DNA from: an uncultured Christensenella sp.
GTDB lineage: Bacteria > Bacillota > Clostridia > Christensenellales > Borkfalkiaceae
DNA: 64,000 nucleotides
Reading direction: 5' to 3'
Assembly: GCA_910587015.1 (NCBI GenBank)
Contig: CAJUME010000015.1
Location: 1-64,000, forward strand
The notes beneath the pieces are model-generated. The model was not told where the DNA came from. It did not search any database and worked only from the letters and a program-made list of their open reading frames with translations. Position 1 is the stretch's first letter, and the number at the start of each line of letters is the position of its first letter. Position numbers and translations under genes: made by a program. Below are positions 25,765-35,717 of the stretch, piece by piece.

Positions 25765-27864
25765 ATGAAGGTTATACTTGCAAAGCACAGCGGCTTTTGC
25801 GTGGGCGTAAAGCACGCCGTTGACACCGCAATGAGCCAACCCGAGAATACTTATATTCTGGGTGAAATAATTCATAATGAGGGCGTTGTCCGTGCAATTA
25901 AGGACAAGGGGCTTAACGTAGTCGAAGCGCTTGAAGAAGTTCCCGATAACAGCACGGTTATTTTCCGCTCTCACGGCGTGCCCGAAAATTATTACAGCCT
26001 TTGTAAGGCGCGCGACATAAAGGTAATAGACTGCACCTGCGGCTTTGTGAAGCGTACGCAGAAGATTGTAAAGGAGCAGTACGCGCTGGGCAGACAAATT
26101 GTTATAATCGGCGAGCCGTTGCACCCCGAAGTAGTGGGGCTTATGGGGTGGTGCGATAAAACCGCCGTGGTTATAAGCGGTGAAGGCGCAATTCCCGCTC
26201 AATTACAGCAAAAAGAGCTGTGTATTGTGTGTCAGACAACGTTTTCAGCCCGAAAATTTGAAAAAATAATAAAAAATATTCAGAAAGTCTGCAAAAAAAC
26301 AGTTGCTGTTTTCAGGACTATTTGTTATACTACTGAGGAACGGCAAAAAGAGGTTGAAGGACTTGCCCGCACCTGCGACGCAATTTTGGTTGTCGGCGGG
26401 CTGAACAGCAGTAACACAAACAAGCTGTACGAGCTTGCGGGAAGGCATTGCGGCAATGTTTTCAGACTTGCTTCCGCCGAAGATTTAGATTGTACTAAAT
26501 TAAAAAATTTTAAAATTGTAGGTATTGTTTCGGGGGCTTCAACCCCGAATGCGCAAACCCGGGAGGTTCTCTTAAAGATGGAAGAAAACACAGAAGTTAA
26601 GGCAACGACGAACAACGAAATGGATGACGTCCTTGCTAAAATCGACAGCGAGTCAAAGTTCAGAAAGGGTCAGCTTGTGCACGCTACCATTTCTCAGGCA
26701 ACGGAGGAAGGCTTACAGATTCTTTTGCCCTTCTCTAAAAAGGAAGTTGCCCTGAGCAAGGACGAGCTTGATTGCGAAGCTTATAATGTGGCTGACTATG
26801 TTGCAAGGATAGGCGAAACTATTGAGCTGCTTGTTGTCGAGCTTAAGCCCAGCCTTAAGCTTTCTCAGAAAATGATTAAGCTTTTACAGCAGGAAGAGGA
26901 CTTAAGAGCTGAAATAGAGAACGGTAAAGAGTTTACGGTGGTTTGCACGGGCACGAACAAGGGCGGACTTACCGCACAATTCGGTACCTATTCGGTATTT
27001 GTTCCCGCAAAGGAAATCCGTCCCGGATTTGTTAAGGACCTTACAAAATACGAGGGCAAAACCCTCAGACTGCGCGCAATTGAAATCAAGAAAGGCGCAA
27101 AGAAAGAAATTATCGCTTCCCAGCGCGTAATTTTGCAGGAGGAGCGCGACGCACGCGACGCGGCAAGAGCCGAAAGAGAGGAAGAATTCTTCGACAGCAT
27201 TACCGTAGGCGACATTGTCGAGGGCAAGGTTGAAAGAGCAACCAGCTTCGGTGCGTTTGTTTCCGTAAACGGCTTTGATTGCCTTGCGCACATTTCCGAC
27301 CTTTCGTGGACGGGGGTAGAGGCGGTTACCGACGTGCTTGAAATAGGCAAGCTTTACGAATTCCAGATTCTTAAAGCTGATAAGGAAACAAAGAAGGTTT
27401 CGCTCGGCTATAAGCAGTTACAGCCCCAACCTTGGGATTTGGTTGAAGGCAAATACAACGTCGGCGACGTTATCCATGGCAAGGTTGTAAGAATTGTACC
27501 CTTCGGCGCGTTTGTCGAGGTTGAAAAAGGCGTAGACGGGCTTGTACACGTTTCCCAAATCAGCCATGAGAGAATAGAAACTCCCGCAACCTGCCTTAAC
27601 GTAGGCGACGAGGTTGACGCAAAGATTATCGCTGTTGATACCTATGCGAGAAAAATGAACCTTTCTATCAAGGCTCTTCTTCCCGAGGGTGAAAAGAAGC
27701 GCTCCGGCAAGACGGAAGGCGCCGAGGACGCGCCCGCCGGCAATAAGCGCGGCAGAACTGCAAGAAGAACGGACGACGACGAGGTTTCGTCGTGGAGCGA
27801 GGGCAGCATAGGCGGTACGTCTATTGCGGATTTGCTTGCAAATGCCTCCAAAAAAAATAACTGA
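25765..27864 (+). CDS. ispH: IspH (HMBPP reductase)-ribosomal protein S1 fusion
   Basis: 699 residues. The N-terminal 275 or so form the [4Fe-4S] enzyme of the last MEP isoprenoid step: HSGFCVGVKHAVDTA, FRSHGVPENYY, DCTCGFVKRTQ, GEPLHPEVVGL and SNTNKLYELA supply the three cluster Cys and substrate residues. Then four S1 RNA-binding repeats follow (about 297-360, 385-450, 475-545, 565-635), the last two with SFGAFVSV and PFGAFVEV. The tail is charged. This fusion is known from many Clostridia. A terminator follows. Confidence 0.96.
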   Translation: MKVILAKHSGFCVGVKHAVDTAMSQPENTYILGEIIHNEGVVRAIKDKGLNVVEALEEVPDNSTVIFRSHGVPENYYSLCKARDIKVIDCTCGFVKRTQKIVKEQYALGRQIVIIGEPLHPEVVGLMGWCDKTAVVISGEGAIPAQLQQKELCIVCQTTFSARKFEKIIKNIQKVCKKTVAVFRTICYTTEERQKEVEGLARTCDAILVVGGLNSSNTNKLYELAGRHCGNVFRLASAEDLDCTKLKNFKIVGIVSGASTPNAQTREVLLKMEENTEVKATTNNEMDDVLAKIDSESKFRKGQLVHATISQATEEGLQILLPFSKKEVALSKDELDCEAYNVADYVARIGETIELLVVELKPSLKLSQKMIKLLQQEEDLRAEIENGKEFTVVCTGTNKGGLTAQFGTYSVFVPAKEIRPGFVKDLTKYEGKTLRLRAIEIKKGAKKEIIASQRVILQEERDARDAARAEREEEFFDSITVGDIVEGKVERATSFGAFVSVNGFDCLAHISDLSWTGVEAVTDVLEIGKLYEFQILKADKETKKVSLGYKQLQPQPWDLVEGKYNVGDVIHGKVVRIVPFGAFVEVEKGVDGLVHVSQISHERIETPATCLNVGDEVDAKIIAVDTYARKMNLSIKALLPEGEKKRSGKTEGAEDAPAGNKRGRTARRTDDDEVSSWSEGSIGGTSIADLLANASKKNN

Positions 27865-27878
27865 TAAATAAAAATCTT

Positions 27879-27908
27879 AAGCTCCGCTTGAAATAAGCGG
27901 AGCTTTTG
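27879..27908 (+). terminator. Terminator after ispH-S1
   Basis: AAGCTCCGCTT (27879-27889) pairs with AAGCGGAGCTT (27895-27905), loop GAAAT, short T run. Confidence 0.75.
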
Positions 27909-27965
27909 TTTAGCGGCAAAATAATAAGTTTATAAAATAACCGTACAAAAATACGAGGTGACAAA

Positions 27966-29801
27966 ATGAAAAAGGAAGGCAATATTAAAATTTCAAGCGA
28001 AAATATGATGCCGATAATCAAAAAGTGGCTTTATTCCGATAAGGATATATTTTTGAGGGAAATAGTCGCAAACGGCACAGACGCTATAACAAAATACAGA
28101 AAGCTTGTAGCTATGGGAGAGGCGGCTGAAAATTCCGAAGAGTATTGCGTAAAAATATCCGTTGACAAAAAGGCTAAAACCCTCACGGTAGAGGACAACG
28201 GCATAGGAATGACCGCCGACGAGGTTGAAAGCTATATAACGCAGATAGCGTTTTCTGGTGCGAGCGACTTTTTGGAAAAGTATGAAAAAGCCGGCGGGGA
28301 CGGAATTATCGGTCATTTCGGCCTTGGCTTTTATTCCGCGTATATGGTTTCCGAGAATGTTGAAATTTTCACCAAATCATACAAAACTGCGCCTGCCGTT
28401 CATTGGGAAAGCGACGGCAACGCGACCTATTCCATCGAGGAATGCGACAAGGCAGAGCGCGGAACAAGGGTAGTTATGCATATTTCCGCCGAGGAGAAGG
28501 AATTCCTTGACGAAAACAATATAAAGAGCCTTGTTAAAAAATACTGCTCGTTTATGCCCTATAAAGTATATGTAAATTACAAGGGCAACGGTAAGGACGA
28601 GCCGCTTAACTCAACCCTGCCGCTCTATGCAAAGGTGCCAAAGGACTGCACGGACGAGGACTATAAAAAGTTCTATACCGATACGTTTATGGACTATAAC
28701 GAGCCTATATTCTGGGTTCACTTGAATATGGACTATCCCTTCAAGCTTAAAGGCATACTTTACTTCCCCAAGGTTAAAAACAAGCTTGAATTAGAGCGCG
28801 GAAAGGTAAAGCTGTATTGCAATCAGGTATTCATTGCAGACAATATAAAGGAAGTAATACCAGAATTTTTAATGCTGCTGAACGGCGTTATCGATTGTCC
28901 CGATATTCCGCTTAACGTATCCCGTAGCTTTTTGCAAAACGATAGGCAGGTGCAGAAAATCAGTAAGCATATAACCAAAAAGGTTGCGGATAAGCTTATT
29001 TCTCTCTTCAAAAACGACCGTGAAAAATTCGAGGCGTGCTGGAGCGACGTGGCAAACTTTGTCAAGTTCGGCTGTATCAAGGACGAGGGCTTTTATGACA
29101 AGGTTAAGGACATAATAATCTATAAGGACTTAAACGGTAAATTTCTTAGCTTTAACGAGCTGCTTGGCGCCGAGGCTTTTGAGGCAGAGGCGGCTGAGGG
29201 CGGCTCCAACGAAAATAAGGAAGAAAAGAAGCCCGTTACCGTCTATTATGTTTCCGATGAAGAACAGCAAGCACAGTATATAAAGCTTTTCAAGGACCAG
29301 AATTTAAACGCGATACTTTGCGACAACTTTATCGACCCGCATTTTTTAAGCTTTTTGGAATATAAAACTCCCGCAAAGCTTAAATTTACAAGAATCGACG
29401 CGGATATTGACGGTGCGTTAAAGAGCGGCGACAGTGCCGAGGACAGCGTTTTAGCGGACATTTTCAAGACGGCTACGGGCAAGGAAAGCCTTAAAATCAA
29501 AACCGAAGCTCTTAAAAATTCCGACGTGCCCGCAATTATAGTTGTTGACGAGTATATGCGCCGTTACAGCGAAATGGGACAGATTTACGGTATGAGCGTC
29601 GGCGATTTGGCGCAAACGCTTATCGTAAACACCGCCTGCCCCGTAATTTCAAAATTGAAGGAGCTTGACGAGGAAAAGCAGAAATTTGTTGCGTCCTACG
29701 TTTATTCTCTGGCGCTGAGCACCTTTAAAAAGCTCTCTCCCGAGGAGTCGGATAAGTTCCAAAGGGATAATTTAACGCTTTTGAACAATTTTATTAAATA
29801 A
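27966..29801 (+). CDS. htpG: Chaperone HtpG (Hsp90)
   Basis: 611-residue ATP-dependent chaperone. GHKL motifs: FLREIVANGTDAITKYRKL, VEDNGIGMTADE, FSGASDFLEK and GHFGLGFYSAYMV; middle-domain landmarks are PIFWVHLN and LNVSRSFLQND. AGGTG precedes the ATG. Single gene flanked by terminators on both sides. Confidence 0.97.
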   Translation: MKKEGNIKISSENMMPIIKKWLYSDKDIFLREIVANGTDAITKYRKLVAMGEAAENSEEYCVKISVDKKAKTLTVEDNGIGMTADEVESYITQIAFSGASDFLEKYEKAGGDGIIGHFGLGFYSAYMVSENVEIFTKSYKTAPAVHWESDGNATYSIEECDKAERGTRVVMHISAEEKEFLDENNIKSLVKKYCSFMPYKVYVNYKGNGKDEPLNSTLPLYAKVPKDCTDEDYKKFYTDTFMDYNEPIFWVHLNMDYPFKLKGILYFPKVKNKLELERGKVKLYCNQVFIADNIKEVIPEFLMLLNGVIDCPDIPLNVSRSFLQNDRQVQKISKHITKKVADKLISLFKNDREKFEACWSDVANFVKFGCIKDEGFYDKVKDIIIYKDLNGKFLSFNELLGAEAFEAEAAEGGSNENKEEKKPVTVYYVSDEEQQAQYIKLFKDQNLNAILCDNFIDPHFLSFLEYKTPAKLKFTRIDADIDGALKSGDSAEDSVLADIFKTATGKESLKIKTEALKNSDVPAIIVVDEYMRRYSEMGQIYGMSVGDLAQTLIVNTACPVISKLKELDEEKQKFVASYVYSLALSTFKKLSPEESDKFQRDNLTLLNNFIK

Positions 29802-29824
29802 TTTTATTTTATAACAATTTAACT

Positions 29825-29856
29825 CCCCGAGGGCAACGCCTCGGGGGGATTTTTTT
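29825..29856 (+). terminator. Terminator after htpG
   Basis: CCCCGAGG (29825-29832) pairs with CCTCGGGG (29839-29846), then GGA and a run of seven T. Confidence 0.88.
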
Positions 29857-29887
29857 GGAAATAATTGCATTTTTTTTAAATTCCGTA

Positions 29888-29916
29888 TTGAAATATCAAT
29901 ATTATTATGCTAAAAT
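29888..29916 (+). promoter_or_regulatory. Promoter of the glycogen operon, next to the glgB start
   Basis: TTGAAA (29888-29893), 17-bp spacer, TAAAAT (29911-29916) with TGC extended -10. Transcription should start near 29923, two to four bases before the ATG at 29926, so the mRNA would be leaderless. Confidence 0.7.
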
Positions 29917-29925
29917 AAATAGGGT

Positions 29926-31785
29926 ATGGAATACGGAAAATCAAAAGCAGATTTGCTTGAAAAATTCCATATGGGGCAATGCGATAACGCATACGAGTTT
30001 TTCGGTTGCCATAAAATAGATGAGGGCAAGTACGTTTTCCGCGTATGGGCGCCTCATACAAGGCAGGCGTGGCTTACGGTTTTTAAAAGCGGTGCAGAGG
30101 AGCTGCTTCCTATGCGTAGCCTTACTGACGGAGAAAGCTTTGAAGCTGTCGCACCAGTAAGCGCGGGAACAAGGTACGGCTATACAATGGAAACCTTTGA
30201 CGGCAGAAGGCTGTATAAGGCAGACCCGTATGCCTTCTGCGCGGACAGCGCAAAGCAAAGGCTGTCTGTTGTGTGTGATTTGCCGAAGCCTTCCGAATAT
30301 CCGCAGATTTTTACCGAACAGCCGCATTATATGCAGCCGATAAACATTTATGAGGTAAATCTGCTATCATGGAAGCGCCATAGCGACAACTCGTTTTATA
30401 CCTATGCCGAGCTTGAAAAAGAGCTTGTGCCGTACGTCAAGGAAATGGGCTATACGCATGTGGAATTTATGCCCGTGACCGAATTTCCGTTTGAAGGCAG
30501 CTGGGGCTATCAGGTAACGGGGTATTTTTCGGTAACCTCGCGTTTAGGTTCTCCCGAGGATTTTAAAAGGCTTATAGACGCCTTCCACGCAAACGGTATA
30601 AGGGTACTTATTGACTGGGTGCCAGCTCACTTCCCAAAGGACGATTGGGGACTGTACGAATTTGACGGACAACCCCTTTACGAGTGCCCTTTATGGGACA
30701 ATATGGAGCACTGCGGCTGGGGAACGCGCAAATTCGATTTCGGCAGAGGGGAAGTTAACAGTTTTTTACTGTCCTCTGCGCGGTTTTTCTTTGATATTTA
30801 CCGCATTGACGGTATGCGTGTGGACGCAGTCGCGTCTATGCTGTATCTTGATTACGATAAGCCTGCGGGCGAGTTTACGCCGAACGAATACGGCGGCAAC
30901 ATAAACTTAAAAGCCGTAGAGTTTATAAAAAATTTAAATACATCAATAAAAAAGCTCTATAAGGGCGCGCTGACGTTTGCGGAGGAATCAACGTCCTTTA
31001 ACGGGGTTACGAAAAAGGTGTCTGACGGCGGACTTGGCTTTGATTATAAATGGAATATGGGCTGGATGAATGACGTACTGTTTTATTGCAGACAAGACCC
31101 GTATTTCCGCAATCACCATCACAACAAGCTTACCTTTTCGTTGATGTACGCCTTTTCGGAAAATTTTGTGCTTCCGCTTTCTCATGACGAGGTTGTGCAC
31201 GTCAAGGGCTCGATAGTAAATAAAATGCCCGGCGAGTATGCCGATAAATTTGCGGGCGAGCGCTCGCTTATGGGGTTTATGTTTGCCCACCCCGCAAAAA
31301 AACTGAATTTTATGGGCTATGAGCTGGCGCAATTCAAGGAATGGGACTATAAAACGGGTATTGATTTTTGCCTTCTGGAATACGAACTGCACGCAAAAAT
31401 GCAGCAATTTATAAAAGCGCTTAACTTGTTTTACCGTAAAAATACGCCGCTTTTTGAAATCGATAACAGCTGGGACGGCTTTAAGTGGCTTGTAGTAGAC
31501 GATAAATACAACAATTTATTAGCCTTTTCCCGATATGATAAAAACGGTGAAAGCATAACTGCCGTAATCAACTTTTCCGGCGTGGACCTGAGCGGTTACA
31601 GAATAGGCATAGACAAGGGTAGATACGCGCTTGTATTCAATACGGACGACAAAGCCTACGGCGGTAGCGGCAAGATAAGAAAAAAAATATATTTAACCGA
31701 AAAACAAACGTGCAACGAAAAGGAATATTCGATAAAGCTTGATATTCCTAAGCTTACATGTATGTATTTAAAAAAACAAAAATAA
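29926..31785 (+). CDS. glgB: 1,4-alpha-glucan branching enzyme
   Basis: 619-residue GH13 enzyme adding alpha-1,6 branches to glycogen. N-terminal CBM48 part (to about 140) is followed by the barrel with VEFMPVTEFPFEGSWGYQ, the nucleophile region DGMRVDAVASML, FAEESTSF with the acid/base Glu and LPLSHDEVVHVKGS. It lacks the extra N1 domain of longer enzymes. AGGG lies too close to the ATG to act as a normal binding site. First gene of glgBCDAP. Confidence 0.96.
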   Translation: MEYGKSKADLLEKFHMGQCDNAYEFFGCHKIDEGKYVFRVWAPHTRQAWLTVFKSGAEELLPMRSLTDGESFEAVAPVSAGTRYGYTMETFDGRRLYKADPYAFCADSAKQRLSVVCDLPKPSEYPQIFTEQPHYMQPINIYEVNLLSWKRHSDNSFYTYAELEKELVPYVKEMGYTHVEFMPVTEFPFEGSWGYQVTGYFSVTSRLGSPEDFKRLIDAFHANGIRVLIDWVPAHFPKDDWGLYEFDGQPLYECPLWDNMEHCGWGTRKFDFGRGEVNSFLLSSARFFFDIYRIDGMRVDAVASMLYLDYDKPAGEFTPNEYGGNINLKAVEFIKNLNTSIKKLYKGALTFAEESTSFNGVTKKVSDGGLGFDYKWNMGWMNDVLFYCRQDPYFRNHHHNKLTFSLMYAFSENFVLPLSHDEVVHVKGSIVNKMPGEYADKFAGERSLMGFMFAHPAKKLNFMGYELAQFKEWDYKTGIDFCLLEYELHAKMQQFIKALNLFYRKNTPLFEIDNSWDGFKWLVVDDKYNNLLAFSRYDKNGESITAVINFSGVDLSGYRIGIDKGRYALVFNTDDKAYGGSGKIRKKIYLTEKQTCNEKEYSIKLDIPKLTCMYLKKQK

Positions 31786-31809
31786 AGATTTTTTTGGGGG
31801 AATTCAGCA

Positions 31810-33012
31810 ATGCTAAGAAAAAAAGAGTGTGTTGCAATGTTGCTTGCGGGCGGACAGGGCTCAAGACTGTACGCTTTAACCAGCAATATCGCAAAGCCTG
31901 CGGTTTCATTCGGCGCGAAATACAGAATTATTGACTTTCCGCTTTCAAACTGCATAAATTCGGGAATAGACACGGTTGGCGTGCTTACGCAGTATCAGCC
32001 GCTTGTGCTTAACGAATATGTCGGCAACGGCCAGCCGTGGGACCTTGACAGAACCTTCGGCGGCGTGCATATTCTTTCGCCGTACGAGGCAAAGACGGAT
32101 ACAAGCTGGTACAAGGGTACCGCTAATGCAATTTACCAGAATATCAGATTTATGAAAATGTACGACCCCGAATACGTTCTTATACTTTCGGGCGACCACA
32201 TTTATAAAATGGACTACGATAAAATGTTGCAGGCGCACAAGGCTGCGAATGCCGACTGCACTATCGCGTGTATGGAGGTACCGTTTGAAGAGGCTTCGCG
32301 CTTCGGAATTTTGAACACTAACCCCGACGGAACCATTTACGAATTCGAAGAAAAGCCCGCTAACCCCAAAAGCAACCTTGCTTCTATGGGTATATACATA
32401 TTCACAGCGTCAAAGCTCTTCAAATACCTCGAAGAGGACGATAAGGACCCCAAATCGGAAAAGGATTTCGGCAAAAACATTCTGCCCAACATGCTTAACA
32501 AGGGCGAAAGAATGTATTCCTACCGCTTTGAGGGCTATTGGAAGGACGTAGGCACAATCAGCTCGCTGTGGGAGGCGAATATGGATTTGCTTGGGGTTGT
32601 ACCCAACTTCGAGCTTTCCGACAGAGAGCACGAAATTCATTCGAGAAGCCCCTTGGCTCCGCCCGCGTTTGTAGAGGGTGAAATTGTCAACTCTATCGTT
32701 GCCACGGGCTGCGAGGCAGAGGGCAGAATAGTCAATTCCGTTATCGGCACCGACTGCGTTATAGAAAAGGGTGCGGAGGTTTGCGACAGCGTGCTTATGG
32801 GCAATATCACCGTAAGGGCGGGCGCAAAAATTAATTATGCCATAATTGACGAGGACGTTACAATCGGTGAAAAGGCGATTGTAGGAGAGCCGATTGCGGA
32901 GGCAAAAAAGGTTACGGGCAAGACAAACGGAATTACCGTGCTTGGCAGAGGCATCAACGTAAAAAAGAACGGAAAAATTTCCGCGGGCGAAATTGTTGAT
33001 AAGGACGTTTAA
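31810..33012 (+). CDS. glgC: Glucose-1-phosphate adenylyltransferase, catalytic subunit
   Basis: 400 residues making ADP-glucose. [15 protein letters not shown] is the nucleotide-binding motif, [18 protein letters not shown] follows, [10 protein letters not shown] holds the metal Asp, and FEEKP the substrate region. The C-terminal half is a left-handed beta-helix ([18 protein letters not shown]). GGGGG precedes the ATG. It works with GlgD, 15 bp downstream. Confidence 0.96.
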   Translation: MLRKKECVAMLLAGGQGSRLYALTSNIAKPAVSFGAKYRIIDFPLSNCINSGIDTVGVLTQYQPLVLNEYVGNGQPWDLDRTFGGVHILSPYEAKTDTSWYKGTANAIYQNIRFMKMYDPEYVLILSGDHIYKMDYDKMLQAHKAANADCTIACMEVPFEEASRFGILNTNPDGTIYEFEEKPANPKSNLASMGIYIFTASKLFKYLEEDDKDPKSEKDFGKNILPNMLNKGERMYSYRFEGYWKDVGTISSLWEANMDLLGVVPNFELSDREHEIHSRSPLAPPAFVEGEIVNSIVATGCEAEGRIVNSVIGTDCVIEKGAEVCDSVLMGNITVRAGAKINYAIIDEDVTIGEKAIVGEPIAEAKKVTGKTNGITVLGRGINVKKNGKISAGEIVDKDV

Positions 33013-33026
33013 GGGGGAAAAGACAA

Positions 33027-34133
33027 ATGGCATCAACAGTAGGCGTTATATATTCAAGCATTAACGAGGAAAACGTACCCGAGCTTACAAAGGTAAGGTC
33101 TATGGGCTCGATACCCTATGGCGGAAGATACCGCATGGTTGACTTTGCGCTTTCCAATATGGTCAACTCCGGCATAACCACCGTGGGAATGATAACAAAA
33201 AACAATTACCAGTCGCTTATGGACCACCTCGGCACAGGCAAATACTGGGATTTGGCAAGAAAGGAAGGCGGACTTATACTTTTGCCGCCGTACAGCGGGG
33301 AGACCGAAACGCTGTACAAAAACCGTCTTGAAGCCCTGAAAGGCGCAACGGCGTTCCTTAAAAAGGCAAAAGAGGATTTTGTAGTGCTTGCCGACAGCGA
33401 CGCTATATACAAGCTCGATTACAGCAAGGTTATCGATTTCCACATAAAGAATAATGCGGATATAACTATGGTTTATCACGAGCATGAAACCAAAAAATCG
33501 CATTATTATATGACCTTTGAAACCGAAAAGGATGGAAAAATTACCGAAATAGAGATAAATTCGGCAAAGGGCGGCATTAAAAAGAACTACATAAACGTTA
33601 TGGTCGCTAGGACGTCCTTTATTTTAAGAATTATTCAGGACGCTATCCAGCACGGATATATCAGCTTCGGCAGGGATATTTTAAGCCCCGGAGTAAAAAC
33701 CTACAATCTGTACGGATATAAGCTTGAAGGCTATTATGCAAGCATAACCTCGCTTAGCAGCTATTTCGACGCGAATATGGCTTTGCTCGATAAAAAGGTA
33801 AGAAGCGAGGTTTTCGGCGACAGAGACGTTTACACAAAGGTTAACGACAGCTCGCCCGCTAAAATTGCAGAGGGCGCGGTCGTGAAAAATTCGCTTATTG
33901 CCGACGGCTGTCTTATCGAGGGCACGGTAGAGAACTGCGTGCTGTTCCGCGGAGTAAAAATAGGCAAGGGCGCGGTCGTCAAAAACTGCATTATAATGAC
34001 CGATAATATAATCGGTGAAAACTGTAATCTTGCATATGTAATAAGCGATAAAAACTCTGTTATCCGCGATAACAGAACACTTGCGGGCTGTGAAATACAA
34101 CCTTACTTTGTGAATAAAGGCTCGCTTATATAA
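33027..34133 (+). CDS. glgD: GlgD subunit of glucose-1-phosphate adenylyltransferase
   Basis: 368-residue paralogue of GlgC. It keeps SIPYGGRYRMVDFALSNMVNSG and the beta-helix end, but the N-terminal GGxGxRL loop is replaced by VGVIYSSINEEN and the SGDH position reads LADSDAIY. This is the pattern of GlgD, a regulatory or poorly active partner of GlgC in Bacillota. AAGGGGG precedes the ATG. Confidence 0.94.
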   Translation: MASTVGVIYSSINEENVPELTKVRSMGSIPYGGRYRMVDFALSNMVNSGITTVGMITKNNYQSLMDHLGTGKYWDLARKEGGLILLPPYSGETETLYKNRLEALKGATAFLKKAKEDFVVLADSDAIYKLDYSKVIDFHIKNNADITMVYHEHETKKSHYYMTFETEKDGKITEIEINSAKGGIKKNYINVMVARTSFILRIIQDAIQHGYISFGRDILSPGVKTYNLYGYKLEGYYASITSLSSYFDANMALLDKKVRSEVFGDRDVYTKVNDSSPAKIAEGAVVKNSLIADGCLIEGTVENCVLFRGVKIGKGAVVKNCIIMTDNIIGENCNLAYVISDKNSVIRDNRTLAGCEIQPYFVNKGSLI

Positions 34134-34154
34134 GTTGTAACGGTGGAAAAATTT

Positions 34155-35696
34155 ATGGCAACGACAAAATCGACAGCAAAAACAACCAAAACAACGACCG
34201 CCAAAAAAGCTACGGCGGCAAAATCAACAAAGTCTACGCCCGCAACAAGGGCAAAGACGGCGGTAAAGGCGGAAAGCAACGGTAAAAAGAAAATTCTTTT
34301 CGTTGCTTCCGAATGTCAGCCCTTTGTTGTGACGGGCGGACTTGCAGAGGTAGTTGGCTCGCTTTCAAAGGCGCTTGCCGCAACGGGCAGATACGATGTC
34401 CGCGTGGTTGTGCCGCTTTATTCCGATATTAAGCAGGAGCACCGTGCAAAATTCACATATAAGGGCAATTTGTACGTTCATCTTGCATGGAGAAACCAGT
34501 ATTGCGGAATATTCGAATACATACAGGACGGTGTTACCTTTTACTTTATAGACAACGAGTTTTATTTCAAGCGCCCCGGTTGCTACGGCTATTATGACGA
34601 TGGAGAGAGGTTTGCGTTTTTCTCTCGCGCCGTGCTTGAAATAATGCCGTTTATCGACTTTTATCCCGAGGTTATGCATTGCCACGACTGGCAGGCGGCG
34701 CTTGCGGCGATTTATTTAAAAACAAATTACTGCTTCAGACCCGAGTATCAGTTTATCCGCGCACTTTTCACTATCCATAACATAGAATATCAGGGGCGCT
34801 ATTCGCTTGATTTGCTCGGCGACTTGTTTGATATTTACGGTAGCTATCAGCACCTTGTTGAATATGAAAACTGCATTAACCTTATGAAGGGCGCAATAGA
34901 GTGCTGTGAAAGGTTCTCGACAGTAAGCCCCAGATATGCGCAGGAGATAAAGGACCCGTTCTATGCCCACGGACTTGACCCTATTGTAAGAAGAAACGAG
35001 TTTAAGCTTACGGGCATTCTGAACGGCATAGACGACATCGGTTACAGCTGCGAGCACGATGAGCATTTATTTGCTAATTACACGCCCGAGGACTTTAAAA
35101 ACAAAGCTGTTTGCAAGAAGGAATTGCAGAAAATGCTCGGTTTGCCGCAAAAGGCGGATACACCGATAATTTCCATGATTACGAGGCTTGTTTCGCATAA
35201 GGGACTTGACCTTGTAACCAACGTTATCGAGGAAATTTTGCAGGACGACGTGCAGATTGTTATCCTCGGCACGGGAGAATCGCATTTCGAGGGCTTTTTC
35301 TCAAGTCTTGCGGGAAGATACCCCGACAAGCTTAGCGCAAATATAGTATTTAACGGCGATTTATCGAGGAAGATTTATTCGGGCTCGGATATCTTCCTTA
35401 TGCCGTCCAAATCGGAGCCGTGCGGGCTGTCGCAAATGATTGCATGCCGCTACGGCACCGTGCCCGTGGTGCGCGAAACGGGCGGGCTGTTTGACAGCAT
35501 TAAGCCGCTTGTTAACGGATACACGTTTACAAATTACAATGCGCATGATATGATGTATGTTGTGCGCAAAGCGGTTTCCGATTATAAAAACAAAGAAGAG
35601 TGGGCAAAACTTATGTACAGAGCGGCTACAACCGATTTCAGCTGGAGCCATTCTGCGAAGGAATATGAAGCTCTTTATTTGGATATGCTTAAATAA
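34155..35696 (+). CDS. glgA: Glycogen synthase with a Lys/Thr/Ala-rich N-terminal tail
   Basis: 513 residues; GT5 enzyme using ADP-glucose. The catalytic domain begins at KKILFVASECQPF (about 44), with VTGGLAEVVGSLSKAL (ADP-glucose Lys region altered to TGG), HCHDWQAAL, TIHNIEYQGRY and LMPSKSEPCGLSQMIA. Residues 1-43 are almost only Lys, Thr, Ala and Ser, a basic disordered tail absent from most GlgA proteins and like histone H1 tails in composition. The ATG at 34155 follows GGTGG; the GTG at 34143 is a less likely start. Confidence 0.95.
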   Translation: MATTKSTAKTTKTTTAKKATAAKSTKSTPATRAKTAVKAESNGKKKILFVASECQPFVVTGGLAEVVGSLSKALAATGRYDVRVVVPLYSDIKQEHRAKFTYKGNLYVHLAWRNQYCGIFEYIQDGVTFYFIDNEFYFKRPGCYGYYDDGERFAFFSRAVLEIMPFIDFYPEVMHCHDWQAALAAIYLKTNYCFRPEYQFIRALFTIHNIEYQGRYSLDLLGDLFDIYGSYQHLVEYENCINLMKGAIECCERFSTVSPRYAQEIKDPFYAHGLDPIVRRNEFKLTGILNGIDDIGYSCEHDEHLFANYTPEDFKNKAVCKKELQKMLGLPQKADTPIISMITRLVSHKGLDLVTNVIEEILQDDVQIVILGTGESHFEGFFSSLAGRYPDKLSANIVFNGDLSRKIYSGSDIFLMPSKSEPCGLSQMIACRYGTVPVVRETGGLFDSIKPLVNGYTFTNYNAHDMMYVVRKAVSDYKNKEEWAKLMYRAATTDFSWSHSAKEYEALYLDMLK

Positions 35697-35717
35697 TTTA
35701 CTTAACAGGAGAACATA

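Noticed and set aside
34143..34154. GTG start of glgA four codons upstream
   Set aside because: It lies within the GGTGG that serves as ribosome binding site for the ATG at 34155.
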